From: Pantoea sp050157905
Lineage (GTDB): Bacteria > Pseudomonadota > Gammaproteobacteria > Enterobacterales > Enterobacteriaceae
Length of the DNA stretch: 64,000 bases
Assembly: GCF_050157905.1 (NCBI RefSeq)
Contig: NZ_JBKIWZ010000001.1
Location: 1,612,001 to 1,676,000, forward strand
Direction of reading: 5' to 3'
In this document: piece by piece, positions 35,876 to 44,704 of the stretch
Numbering within the stretch: the first letter of the stretch is position 1
Layout: each line of letters opens with the position of its first letter
Translations under genes and position numbers: made by a program
Notes under the pieces: generated by a model
What the model saw: the letters and a program-made list of their open reading frames with translations, nothing else
Databases searched by the model: none
What the model was told of the DNA's origin: nothing

Positions 35876-36540
35876 TTCGACTCCGAATCCTGACGATTAA
35901 CATGCTGCTCCAGCCGGTTCTGCAGAGCAGATAACACCGTCGCCATCACCCAGTAGATCAGAGAGGCCGCCAGATACATGGTAAAGACTTCCAGCGTACG
36001 CGAGGTGATCAGCTGCGCCTGACGGAACAGCTCCGGCACCTGAATGGTAGCGGCCAGCGAGGTGTCCTTCACCAGACTGATAAAGCTGTTGCCGAGCGGT
36101 GGCAGTGCGGTACGTGCGGCCTGCGGCAGAATAACCCGACGCAGCGTCTGCCAGCGCGTCATGCCGATACTGGCCGCCGCTTCCCACTGCCCGCGCTCAA
36201 TCGATGAAATCGCGCCACGCAGAGACTCTGACGCATAGGCGGCAGTATTCAGGGAAAGACCGATCATCGCTGAGGGGATGGGATCCAGCTCAATGCCAAA
36301 CTGCGGCAGGCCGTAGTAGATCATAAAGAGCTGAGCGATCAGCGGTGTGCCACGGAAGATCGAGACGTAGATACGCGCCAGCCAGCGCACCGGCCAGATG
36401 CGCGACAGGCGCATCAGAGCCAGAATAAAGCCCAGCAGCAGCCCAAAGAACATGCCGCCGATGCTGAGCTGCAGCGTAAACAGCGCGCCTTTGAATAAAA
36501 AAGGTGCTGAATCCAGCACCAGTTGAAGGCTTTCCTGCAT
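35872..36540 (-). CDS. tcyL: L-cystine ABC transporter permease TcyL
   Basis: Inner-membrane permease, 222 residues from the ATG at 36540 (MQESLQLVLDSAPF), the same start and length as E. coli YecS/TcyL. Contains the amino-acid permease EAA loop (GQWEAAASIGMTRWQTLRRVILPQAARTALPP, in part). The ATG overlaps the tcyJ stop (TAATG), and its own stop overlaps the tcyN start. An upstream in-frame extension inside tcyJ is not likely to be used. Confidence 0.95.
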   Translation of the reverse strand: MQESLQLVLDSAPFLFKGALFTLQLSIGGMFFGLLLGFILALMRLSRIWPVRWLARIYVSIFRGTPLIAQLFMIYYGLPQFGIELDPIPSAMIGLSLNTAAYASESLRGAISSIERGQWEAAASIGMTRWQTLRRVILPQAARTALPPLGNSFISLVKDTSLAATIQVPELFRQAQLITSRTLEVFTMYLAASLIYWVMATVLSALQNRLEQHVNRQDSESK

Positions 36541-37340
36541 TATTTTGTCACGTCCGCGCCAAACCATTTCTGCGACAGCTTGCTCAGCGAGCCATCTTTC
36601 TGCATTTCAGCAATGGCCTGATCGACCGCTTTCAGCAGGTCTTCGTTGCCCTTGCGGATCGCCACGCCCGACTCCTGACGCGAGAAGGCGTCGCCGGCCA
36701 CGGCCATGGTATTGCCGGTCTTCTTCACCAGATCCAGCGCGGCCAGACGATCAACCAGAATGGCATTCACACGACCAGAACGCAGATCCTGATATTTGGT
36801 CGGGTCATCATCATAGGTACGGATGTCCACACCTTTCACATTCTCACGCAGCCACTGCTCATAGTTGGTGCCCAGACCCACACCCACTTTTTTACCCGCC
36901 AGGTCGGCCGGTTTGGTAATGGTGTTGGCATTGGCTTTCATGGTCAGCGCCTGGATACCGGAAACGGTATACGGCGTGGAGAAGTCATACTTCTTCTTAC
37001 GCTCATCAGAGATGGTGACCTGGTTGATCACCACATCGATGCGTTTTGCATCGAGTGACGCCAGCATGCCATCCCATTTGGTCGGTTTCAGGCTCGCTTT
37101 AACGCCCATGTGCTGCGCCAGCTGCTCGGCAAACTCCACTTCAAAGCCGGTCAGCTTGCCCTTTTCATCCTGGAAGCTGAACGGCGGATAGGTGCCTTCC
37201 AGACCCACCAGCAGCGTGCCGCGCTCTTTGATTTTGTTCAGCAGGTTTTCTGCTGCAAAGGTTTTAACGTTAACGCCCGCAATCAGCGCCACAGCCATGA
37301 CGCCCATCAACATCTGACGACCTGTACGAGAAAAGGACAT
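36540..37340 (-). CDS. tcyJ: L-cystine-binding protein TcyJ (FliY)
   Basis: Periplasmic solute-binding protein for cystine, 266 residues. A signal peptide (RQMLMGVMAVALIAGVNVKTFAA) is followed by the binding domain (KERGTLLVGLEGTYPPFSFQ, VTISDERKKKYDFSTPYT, KKVGVGLGTNYEQWLRENV). ATG at 37340 with GGGGTG before it is chosen; a longer frame to 37427 has no match to the family. The historic name fliY reflects its position next to fliAZ. Confidence 0.96.
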   Translation of the reverse strand: MSFSRTGRQMLMGVMAVALIAGVNVKTFAAENLLNKIKERGTLLVGLEGTYPPFSFQDEKGKLTGFEVEFAEQLAQHMGVKASLKPTKWDGMLASLDAKRIDVVINQVTISDERKKKYDFSTPYTVSGIQALTMKANANTITKPADLAGKKVGVGLGTNYEQWLRENVKGVDIRTYDDDPTKYQDLRSGRVNAILVDRLAALDLVKKTGNTMAVAGDAFSRQESGVAIRKGNEDLLKAVDQAIAEMQKDGSLSKLSQKWFGADVTK

Positions 37341-37455
37341 ATTCACCCCATTTTTGACAGTATTGTGTGTGTGTTTTTTTATAAGGGCAGCACCGCGAGT
37401 CGCTGCCAGTCCAGAATGATAACGCACGGAGTATAAACTGTTTTATTGACTTGTC

Positions 37456-38442
37456 TCAGATCGAAGGATGATAAGCAAATAACGCCGGTGCGCCACCCGT
37501 ATGAATAAACAGTAACGGACCTTCACGACGGAAACGATTCTGGCTGATGCCATCCAGCAATCCGGCCATGGCCTTGCCGGTATAGACCGGGTCCAGCATG
37601 ATCCCTTCCAGACGCGCCAGTAGCTTCACTGCCGCCATCCCTTCCTCATTCGGCTCGCCATAGCGTGGCGCAAAGTAGTCATCCCACAGCGTAACGGGTG
37701 CCGTGGCCCGGACTTCCAGCGTCTCCGCCAGGGCGTCACGTAACCGCTCAACCAGCGGCTGCTGCTGCGCAACCTGACGGGAAACAGTAATGCCAACCAG
37801 TTCGCTCTGGGGCAGCAGATGCTCCAGACCGACGGCCAGCCCGGCATGGGTCCCGGCACTGCCCGAGGCGACGACGACAGCGGCGAAATCGACCACACCT
37901 TCGCTCTGATGGGCAATCTCCTGGGCACACCCGACATAGCCCAGCGCACCCAGCGCATTTGAGCCGCCAACCGGCACAATATAGGGCCGGAAACCCTGCG
38001 CTTCCAGCCGGGTGGCCTCTTCAGCTAACTGCTCCGCCGGATTGTGCAACGCCTCCACCATGCTCACTTCAGCGTCCATCAGATCCAGCAACAGACGGTT
38101 GCCGTTGCTGAGGTAATTTTCAGCGTCAGTACCAATCGGGTTTTCCAGCAGCGCAACGCACTTCAGACCCAGCCGGGCCGCAACAGCAGCCGTCTGGCGC
38201 ACATGGTTAGACTGAATGGCACCTGCCGTCAGCAGCACATCAGCGCCCTCACGCAGCGCATCTGCCGCCAGGAACTCCAGTTTTCGTAGCTTGTTGCCGC
38301 CCATTGCCACCGGGGTGAAGTCATCGCGTTTGATAAAAATATCGCGCCCGAGATAATCGGACAGCCGTGGCAGATGTTCCAGCGGCGTCGGTGCGCCAAG
38401 CAGTTCAAGACGAGGAAACTGGTGCAACAGGTGTAAAGACAA
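37456..38442 (-). CDS. dcyD: D-cysteine desulfhydrase DcyD
   Basis: PLP-dependent enzyme breaking D-cysteine into pyruvate, ammonia and sulfide. 328 residues. The PLP lysine lies in AMGGNKLRKLEFLAADAL near residue 51, with the QSNHVRQTAAVAARLG and SGSAGTHAGLAVGLEHL blocks of the family. First in the dcyD-tcyJ-tcyL-tcyN series, where it can protect the cell from D-cysteine that enters with cystine. Confidence 0.96.
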   Translation of the reverse strand: MSLHLLHQFPRLELLGAPTPLEHLPRLSDYLGRDIFIKRDDFTPVAMGGNKLRKLEFLAADALREGADVLLTAGAIQSNHVRQTAAVAARLGLKCVALLENPIGTDAENYLSNGNRLLLDLMDAEVSMVEALHNPAEQLAEEATRLEAQGFRPYIVPVGGSNALGALGYVGCAQEIAHQSEGVVDFAAVVVASGSAGTHAGLAVGLEHLLPQSELVGITVSRQVAQQQPLVERLRDALAETLEVRATAPVTLWDDYFAPRYGEPNEEGMAAVKLLARLEGIMLDPVYTGKAMAGLLDGISQNRFRREGPLLFIHTGGAPALFAYHPSI

Positions 38443-38576
38443 AGCGGCCTCCGTTCGGGCACGGGAATAATCTATACAGTGTTGCAGAAGATGCAGAAAG
38501 GATCACCCTGATTCCGTTGACAGCGGAGGGGGAAAAGGACGAAGAGTAATAGCATGATAAAACGAAAGAAGCGCCG

Positions 38577-38642
38577 TGCTCCCCCTTCCCGGTACCCGAC
38601 GCGCAGGCAACAGGCAATGTACCGCAGGCACAAGGGGGAGCA
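38577..38642. repeat. Long inverted repeat between fliZ and dcyD
   Basis: 11-bp perfect arms (TGCTCCCCCTT at 38577-38587, AAGGGGGAGCA at 38632-38642) around 44 bases with smaller inverted repeats. It may form the 3' end of the fliAZ transcript, but no T tract follows directly. Confidence 0.55.
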
Positions 38643-38658
38643 ATCGAAGCAGATCAGG

Positions 38659-39162
38659 TTAACCCTGCTGCCAGCCTAAGAACTGATCGTACTTGCGCAA
38701 CGCGATGCGATAATTGTTATTACCGGCATCGGGCAGATCACTTTCCAGACACTGATGCCAGCTATTTCCCTGAAGCCTGTCGGCCGGGAAATTCTTGGCT
38801 TTCAGCATCTCGTCCAGCCGACGCAGACGCACCACATATTCGCGAATCGTGCTTGGGCTCATCTCTGTCTGCTCAAACAGATACTGTTTGAATGACATGA
38901 TGTCGAAATAATTAGGATGAGTATTGCAAAAAATATCACTACAAAAACGACAAAGCGCGGTCAGCTCGGGCTGAAGTTTCAGCCACAGCTGTTCATCAAT
39001 CATCTGGTCCATTCTGGCGATGGCCTCTTTATTGATGATCTGGCCACGAAAAACGAGCGCCATTCGATCTAATACCTTGCCACAGTGTGAACAATTGCTC
39101 TGGCTGTGTTTATAGTCTTTAAGATAACGACTTAACGGTCTGGCCTTGGTCTTGGCTCCCAT
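38659..39162 (-). CDS. fliZ: Flagella regulatory protein FliZ
   Basis: Regulator linking the flagellar cascade with RpoS-dependent genes; in E. coli it antagonises sigma-S promoters. 167 residues, with PLSRYLKDYKHSQ, two CxxC pairs (CSHC and CRFC), and the core-binding-like region EQTEMSPSTIREYVVRLRRL that resembles integrase N-terminal domains. It lies 49 bases downstream of fliA on the same strand. Confidence 0.95.
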   Translation of the reverse strand: MGAKTKARPLSRYLKDYKHSQSNCSHCGKVLDRMALVFRGQIINKEAIARMDQMIDEQLWLKLQPELTALCRFCSDIFCNTHPNYFDIMSFKQYLFEQTEMSPSTIREYVVRLRRLDEMLKAKNFPADRLQGNSWHQCLESDLPDAGNNNYRIALRKYDQFLGWQQG

Positions 39163-39211
39163 TACTGAGTCCCCGGTTTCTTATAATTTGAATCGCCAGG
39201 AACTGATACTG

Positions 39212-39934
39212 CTAGCGCGCTCCCGTAAGTCGGGCCCGCAGGCGTTTTATCGCCTGACTGTGCAGCTGGCTGACACGGGATTCACCCACATCAAGTACCG
39301 CGCCAATCTCTTTCAGATTCAGTTCTTCCTGGTAGTACAGTGTCAGCACCATCTTTTCGCGATCGGGTAACGCTTCGATCGCTTCAATGACGCGCTCACG
39401 CAGACTCCCTTCCAGTAGCTGATGAAGCGGATTAGCCTCTTCATGGCCTTCCGTCACCAGTTCCGCGCTGTCGCCGTGCTCTTCCCGATACTCGTCGTAG
39501 GAGAAGAGTTGACTGTTGTTGGTGTCCAGCAGGATTTGCCGGTACTCCTCTATGGAGACATTCAGCTGCTGCGCCACTTCCTGCTCGGAAGCAGAACGCC
39601 CCAGCGCCTGCTCCACTTTATGCATTGCTCCGGCCACTTCACGCGCGTTACGACGAACGCTGCGTGGGGCCCAGTCCCGACTGCGAAGCTCGTCGAGCAT
39701 TGCGCCACGAATGCGCTGCACGGCATAGGTGGTAAACGCTGTGCCCTGTAGCGCATCGTAGCGCTCCACGGCGTTTAACAGCCCTATCCCCCCGGCCTGC
39801 AGCAGGTCGTCAAGCTCAACGCTGGCTGGCAGGCGAACCTGCAGACGCAACGCTTCATGGCGAACCAGCGGCACGTAGCGCTGCCAGAGCGAATGTTTGT
39901 CCATCACGCCTTCGGCGGTATAGAAATCGTTCAC
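39212..39934 (-). CDS. fliA: Flagellar sigma factor FliA (sigma-28)
   Basis: Sigma factor for class 3 flagellar and chemotaxis genes. 240 residues with region 2 (RLPASVELDDLLQAGGIGLLNAVERYD), region 3 and region 4 (LPDREKMVLTLYYQEELNLKEIG). Its own sigma-28 type promoter is visible upstream, and matching promoters precede fliC, fliD and the chemoreceptors in this window. Confidence 0.98.
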   Translation of the reverse strand: MNDFYTAEGVMDKHSLWQRYVPLVRHEALRLQVRLPASVELDDLLQAGGIGLLNAVERYDALQGTAFTTYAVQRIRGAMLDELRSRDWAPRSVRRNAREVAGAMHKVEQALGRSASEQEVAQQLNVSIEEYRQILLDTNNSQLFSYDEYREEHGDSAELVTEGHEEANPLHQLLEGSLRERVIEAIEALPDREKMVLTLYYQEELNLKEIGAVLDVGESRVSQLHSQAIKRLRARLTGAR

Positions 39935-39958
39935 GTTGACTACCCTGCGTTAATGAAG

Positions 39959-39985
39959 TTATCGGCATGATTATCCAATTCTGTA
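39959..39985 (-). promoter_or_regulatory. Sigma-28 promoter of fliA
   Basis: Minus strand TACA, 15 bases, GCCGATAA: perfect -10 and one mismatch in -35. It starts 25 bases before the fliA ATG, consistent with autoregulation of fliA as in E. coli. Confidence 0.75.
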
Positions 39986-40078
39986 GCGCTTTCGATTGGA
40001 TGAATAGGCGGGGTAAAACAAGGCTATTTCATTTTTGTTGCATCAGAGCGCAAATCCTTCTGCACTCATCAGCCGGAA

Positions 40079-41053
40079 TTAACGACGGGCACGCAGCCGT
40101 TGCCGCGTGGCGGGCGGCACGGCTGCCCACAGGCTGCAGACACGTCCATTCAGCTCCTGATACCAGGGCGCGATATGCTGCCTCGCCTCCTCACCCGGGT
40201 GCACCTGGATCTCGCCCGACTCACCATCAATGCTAATCAATCGGTTAATAAACAGCCGCTGCAAATCGCTGCGCAAAAACAGGCCGTTGTCGATGCTGTT
40301 GTCGGCCAGCAGACCATCCTCGCCCTCTCGCGTGTCGATATGGCAGGCCTCAACCCACGGCCAGTTATGCCGTTCGGTCAGTTCAGTACCGGTCATGACG
40401 CAGGCACCGTAGCGCGCTTTGACACCGGCACTGAATTCAGCCTGGCTGGCGCGCTGCAACACCCGGGCCCTGACACGGCGCCCGACCTCTGTTCCCGGCA
40501 TGACGGACGCGGGCACTTTGAGATGCGGTGTACTCAGCACCACGATGAACTGAATGCGCCGTGACTGCGGGAAACAGGGATTCGCCTGCGGATTAAAGAG
40601 CTGCCAGTAAGCCTCGTCATCATCCTGATGCATCAGCACCAGCTTATAGCCGCGGCTGCTCAGCAGGTTCTGGGCCGTGGCCGATTGCGGGTCGATCATC
40701 GCAAAGACCTGGCTGTTGCCCATCACCTTCCACAGGTTTTCGCGCTTCTCGTTTTCGCTACGACGAAAATAGAGAAACGAGAGATGCTGTTTCAGGTAGT
40801 GCTCAAAGCGACGCAGGTAATTTTTTCGCTCGTTGTCACTGGAGATAAACAGCAGATCCTCTAACGGGCTGTTGCTCTCTTCCTGAGCGAAGACCGCACG
40901 AATCTTCAGTGTACGCAGACCGGTTGAGGGACTTAATAAGGCGCGCGCCGTCAGTTCTTTGTCATCCGGGTATTGCAGAGCATAGCGTCGGGCGATCTCC
41001 TCGAAGGTCAGCCTCTCGCCCGGCAAAAGGTCATAATTGAAGCGCATAGACAA
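40079..41053 (-). CDS. HNH endonuclease-domain protein in the flagellar locus
   Basis: 324-residue cytoplasmic protein. The C-terminal third has an HNH-like fold: RYGACVMTGTELTERHNWPWVEACHID near residues 212-240, then ADNSIDNGLFLRSDLQRLFINRLISID, where the conserved His, Asn and Leu-rich helix are recognisable. The N-terminal 200 residues show no family I recognise. It is transcribed in the same direction as fliA and the glycosyltransferases. A role in defence or DNA repair is possible but not shown; nothing ties it functionally to flagella except position. Confidence 0.75.
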   Translation of the reverse strand: MSMRFNYDLLPGERLTFEEIARRYALQYPDDKELTARALLSPSTGLRTLKIRAVFAQEESNSPLEDLLFISSDNERKNYLRRFEHYLKQHLSFLYFRRSENEKRENLWKVMGNSQVFAMIDPQSATAQNLLSSRGYKLVLMHQDDDEAYWQLFNPQANPCFPQSRRIQFIVVLSTPHLKVPASVMPGTEVGRRVRARVLQRASQAEFSAGVKARYGACVMTGTELTERHNWPWVEACHIDTREGEDGLLADNSIDNGLFLRSDLQRLFINRLISIDGESGEIQVHPGEEARQHIAPWYQELNGRVCSLWAAVPPATRQRLRARR

Positions 41054-41206
41054 TCCACAAAGTTGAAATCAAAATGATGTTGTTCTGTGAAGAGTTATCG
41101 GCAGGCCCGGGGGGAACTGTAACGGGATGGGGGGACGACCTGAATGCTGCCGGACCCGGAAATACAGGCAGAGGAGGAAGACGCCGGGCGCCCCCTCCTC
41201 CAGAGG

Positions 41207-44200
41207 TTACGACTCGTCAGCCGCCAGCCATACAGGCAGTTCACCCTGCGGATAGATCCAGTCAGCGTTAACTTCCTGATAAAGACTGTCACCCAGCGTC
41301 CGGGATGCAAGGGGATCATTGACCATTTTATTAATCATAAATCGCCACTGCGACGTCTTATTATTGAGTCGCTGAACATGCCTGATCGCTTTATAGGCAT
41401 CGTGATCGCTGGCAAGAACCGGATAACCACAGGCTCCCAGTTGTGCAATCACCTGATGCCCTTCCGCCTGGTTCTGCCAGCAATCGGCAAGCGGGGCGAG
41501 CGCCAGCGTGAGATTCAGCGCCTGAAACTTCTGCGGAAGCCTGTTCTGCGGCACTTTCCGGTGATACTCGTGAATATAGGGTTTCCATGCGTCAGGACAG
41601 GCACCATAAATAATCCAGCTGACCTGTTCACTCATTTCCCGGATAAGCGTGTCAATGTGCCGCCAGTCTTCCTGCCGCAGATCCGTCAGCACAATGCCGA
41701 CCCGGGGTTGACCGCCGTTCTCCGTAATCTGTCGGGCGGCGTTAGCCAGCCCCTGCCATGCTGCATCGAGTCTGTCGGCCTGCAGCAGGCTGTTGTGATG
41801 GTGGAATAATTTCAGTATGGCGGCGTTTCTGAAAAGTAAGCAATCGGCCTCCTGCAGGATTCTGTCACAAGCGAACGGCTGATGACCCGGACGCATGGAC
41901 GCCCGGGTCACTTCGACAACAAATCGCGTATCCGGAAGAAGGTGTTTATTGCTGAACAGTGATGAATGCCGATGCGCCATGACATCGTTAAGTACGAGTG
42001 ACGCCGGCTTCATCCGGTAAACCTCACTCAGGGAAACAGAGTGACTGGCCGCGGCGACGCTGTCTGCTCCCGCCTGCGTCACCGATTGGGCATACGCTTT
42101 CACCCGATGCGCCCCGACAAAATCAGCGGGGTCGAATATAAACAGGGCGCTGAGCGCCATGCCTGACCGCGCCGCTATCCGCAAACAGCAGTTCTCTCTG
42201 ACGAACGCGGTGCCGTTCCAGGAAAGATTGGGATTGTCGCCAGGATCATGCGCTAAACGCCCAATCCATTTTTCCGTAAAAGCTGGCGCATCCAGGCTGA
42301 GTTCCGTCTCTGACATCAGTTTGTCGCAACAGACCTGTGACATCGGCACAAACAGATTCACAGACGCTTTTTCTGCCGCCCGGAGCAGCAGATCGCTGAT
42401 CGCCGCATGGACAGTGGTAAATTCTTCACGAAGCCCGCCAGCCTGATGGAAGGAAGCGGTGCGTATCATTATGCATTCACTACTCAATAGCAGAGATTGC
42501 TGCGGAACGACCTGCTCCGGTGTAACTCCGCCCTCTGCGGACTGCGCTGCGTCAGCCTGACCATAATGTCGCCGGATATGCCCATTTATGAGTGCAGAGG
42601 AACAGAGACGGTTATTTTCATTCAGTAAACGTGGTGCGCAGGCGAGGATATCAGGGCGGCCACAATGATTCAGCAGCGCCTGAAGCCAGGTTTTGTTATT
42701 AAAATAGACCCCACAGGAAAGGCAGAGTGCAAATGTGCCGCGTGCGACTGAGAGTGCATAATTCAGCGCACTGACAGCGCTGATTTTTTCATCAACCAGA
42801 AACACTCTGAAGATATCGCTGTTCAACTCAGACAGTGCAGAGAGCCATTCTCTGACACGCTGATCGCCTGAGAAGTTGTCGACGAAAATGATCTCATAGT
42901 CCACATCACTGACGCTGTCGACGAAAGTTGATAGCAGACGCTTCACGCGGTCGATTTCATCCTCGACGACAATAATAACCGTCAGTTTATCGTTTTTTTG
43001 GCTGGGATAGTCGATGGAGAAAAGCATGTCACCGGAACGATTCACCCACGCGTCCGGGTAGCCTCGTGCAGCGAGATGCTCTGCCAGCAAAGGCATCGTC
43101 ACACTTTCCTGACTGGCAGGCGTCACGACTTCAAGCAGCGGCAGCGGAATATGCCGGATGTCCTGTGTCAGGCCAGCACTGGCAAGTTGTAATAAAAACG
43201 CGGTTTCAACGGCCTGGGCCGGGATATCGCGTGATCTGACAATCTCAAGGCACAATTCCCGTCGGAAGAAAGTGCCTCGGGCAAAATGATCGGGCATCGC
43301 CAGAAAATAATCCAGATCGAAATCAGGCAAAAACAGCGACGTCAGACTGTTCTGTGCATTCAGAAACGCCCGGTCAGTGTAAAAGGCCAGTGACTGACTG
43401 ATTTCTTCATTAAAGTGCGAGAGGCCAGAGAAAATATCCGGAAAAAGGCTGTCGCCGGCGTGCAGGAAAAGCACCCACTCATGCTCATCATCAGCCAGCA
43501 GGCTGGTTAACCAGTGGCTGAAACGTTGCTGTTGAGCGACTGTCACAGATTCAGAATAACTGTCTACCTTCAGCTTCAGCATACTGAGCGATGATTGCGT
43601 TCTGGCCGCAGCCGGTGAAGCGTTCTCCCCCAGCATCACGACTCTGACGGATAAACCGGGTTCCGCTTTTGAGCGTGAGGGATAACAGGCGGAGTATGAG
43701 GCCAGCCAGGCTGCCGCAGAGACATACTTCTCGTCACACTTTCTCTGCGCGGCCAGTTGCGTGACAGTGAAAAAGTGCATTAACTGCCGGGAGAAGTTCG
43801 CTTCAAACTGATTCATGTGCTCGCGGACTTTATACAGCCCGGCACGTGTGCGGTTCAGTTCTGCTTCATCGTCGCTGAAGCAGACGCCTGCGCCCCCCAT
43901 GTCACGAATCGAAGCCTCAGAAATGGCAAGCTTCTCATAACCTTCAGCCACCATCGACACGACCGGTGTGCCGCAAAGTGCGGCGAGATTACAGGTCCCG
44001 GACCACTCAAAGGTATACATCACCTGCGCCGATTTTAAAATCTCAGCCAGTTCAGCAAGCGGGCGAGGCTTTTTAACCGAGATAACAAGGATGTCTTCAG
44101 GCAGACGGGTGAAATCGACTTTCTCTTCAGGCACTCTGTTGAGATAAAGCAACCGGGTCGTTTTAACTCTGCCATCATCTGAAAACATTTCCAGGTCAGG

Positions 44201-44602
44201 CCCGACCATCGTTAAAAAATCGACTTCAGGTTCTTTTATGATCAGCTGCGAGCTGTACCAGAAAAAGAGGTCCTCTTCTGTTTCATCCAGACGGTTTCCG
44301 TTAAGCAGGGCTTCATGATTCAGCATGTAGCGCACGCAGACGTCAGCATTGAGCAGATTGCCGGAGTAAATTTCAGGGTAGACCGCAACCGGAATGAGCT
44401 CAGCTTCTTTATGCTGCTCATAGGTTTTTGCATCCAGTCTGGGCGTATTCCAGGCCGGATTAACCACTGTGCAGTCAACCATCCATGCGCTGCCCCCGTG
44501 CAGGTTGATCTGATGGCAGAGCTTGTGTAACGCCTGAATTCCACCGGAAGATTCCCGGTAATCGGGCGACACAATATAATAAGGATGCTTCAAATCAGAC
44601 AT
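41207..44602 (-). CDS. Large multidomain glycosyltransferase, probable flagellin glycosylation
   Basis: 1,131 residues. Three parts are visible: an N-terminal segment resembling nucleotide-sugar-binding GT-B sequence (YIVSPDYRESSGGIQALHKL); a GT2 domain from about residue 555 (LTVIIVVEDEIDRVKRLLST, DYEIIFVDNFSGDQRVREWL, acidic motif less clear); and a C-terminal GT-B-like half (from about residue 820) with LTLALAPLADCWQNQAEGHQVIAQLGACGYPVLAS. The C-terminal region is similar to that of the neighbouring 1,178-residue protein. ATG at 44602 follows AGGAG; a GTG three bases earlier is also possible. Located between fliC and fliA, so the natural target is flagellin Ser/Thr, by analogy with flagellar glycosylation islands. 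Confidence 0.82.
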   Translation of the reverse strand: MSDLKHPYYIVSPDYRESSGGIQALHKLCHQINLHGGSAWMVDCTVVNPAWNTPRLDAKTYEQHKEAELIPVAVYPEIYSGNLLNADVCVRYMLNHEALLNGNRLDETEEDLFFWYSSQLIIKEPEVDFLTMVGPDLEMFSDDGRVKTTRLLYLNRVPEEKVDFTRLPEDILVISVKKPRPLAELAEILKSAQVMYTFEWSGTCNLAALCGTPVVSMVAEGYEKLAISEASIRDMGGAGVCFSDDEAELNRTRAGLYKVREHMNQFEANFSRQLMHFFTVTQLAAQRKCDEKYVSAAAWLASYSACYPSRSKAEPGLSVRVVMLGENASPAAARTQSSLSMLKLKVDSYSESVTVAQQQRFSHWLTSLLADDEHEWVLFLHAGDSLFPDIFSGLSHFNEEISQSLAFYTDRAFLNAQNSLTSLFLPDFDLDYFLAMPDHFARGTFFRRELCLEIVRSRDIPAQAVETAFLLQLASAGLTQDIRHIPLPLLEVVTPASQESVTMPLLAEHLAARGYPDAWVNRSGDMLFSIDYPSQKNDKLTVIIVVEDEIDRVKRLLSTFVDSVSDVDYEIIFVDNFSGDQRVREWLSALSELNSDIFRVFLVDEKISAVSALNYALSVARGTFALCLSCGVYFNNKTWLQALLNHCGRPDILACAPRLLNENNRLCSSALINGHIRRHYGQADAAQSAEGGVTPEQVVPQQSLLLSSECIMIRTASFHQAGGLREEFTTVHAAISDLLLRAAEKASVNLFVPMSQVCCDKLMSETELSLDAPAFTEKWIGRLAHDPGDNPNLSWNGTAFVRENCCLRIAARSGMALSALFIFDPADFVGAHRVKAYAQSVTQAGADSVAAASHSVSLSEVYRMKPASLVLNDVMAHRHSSLFSNKHLLPDTRFVVEVTRASMRPGHQPFACDRILQEADCLLFRNAAILKLFHHHNSLLQADRLDAAWQGLANAARQITENGGQPRVGIVLTDLRQEDWRHIDTLIREMSEQVSWIIYGACPDAWKPYIHEYHRKVPQNRLPQKFQALNLTLALAPLADCWQNQAEGHQVIAQLGACGYPVLASDHDAYKAIRHVQRLNNKTSQWRFMINKMVNDPLASRTLGDSLYQEVNADWIYPQGELPVWLAADES

Positions 44603-44658
44603 CACGACTCCTGCTGGGGCGTTGATAACACTTTTGAAAACTTCGTATGGGGTGTTTC

Positions 44659-44687
44659 AGGCTCTCTGCCATCAATCCAGAGAGCCT
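44659..44687. terminator. Hairpin between the two glycosyltransferase genes
   Basis: Perfect 10-bp stem AGGCTCTCTG / CAGAGAGCCT with a 9-base loop in the 102-base gap. Without a T run it is more likely an mRNA processing or partial attenuation element than a full stop. Confidence 0.45.
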
Positions 44688-44704
44688 CAGGTATTCAGAA
44701 TCAA

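Noticed and set aside
37341..37427. N-terminal extension of tcyJ
   Set aside because: It would place 29 polar residues before the signal peptide; the ATG at 37340 has its own ribosome-binding site and matches the family start.
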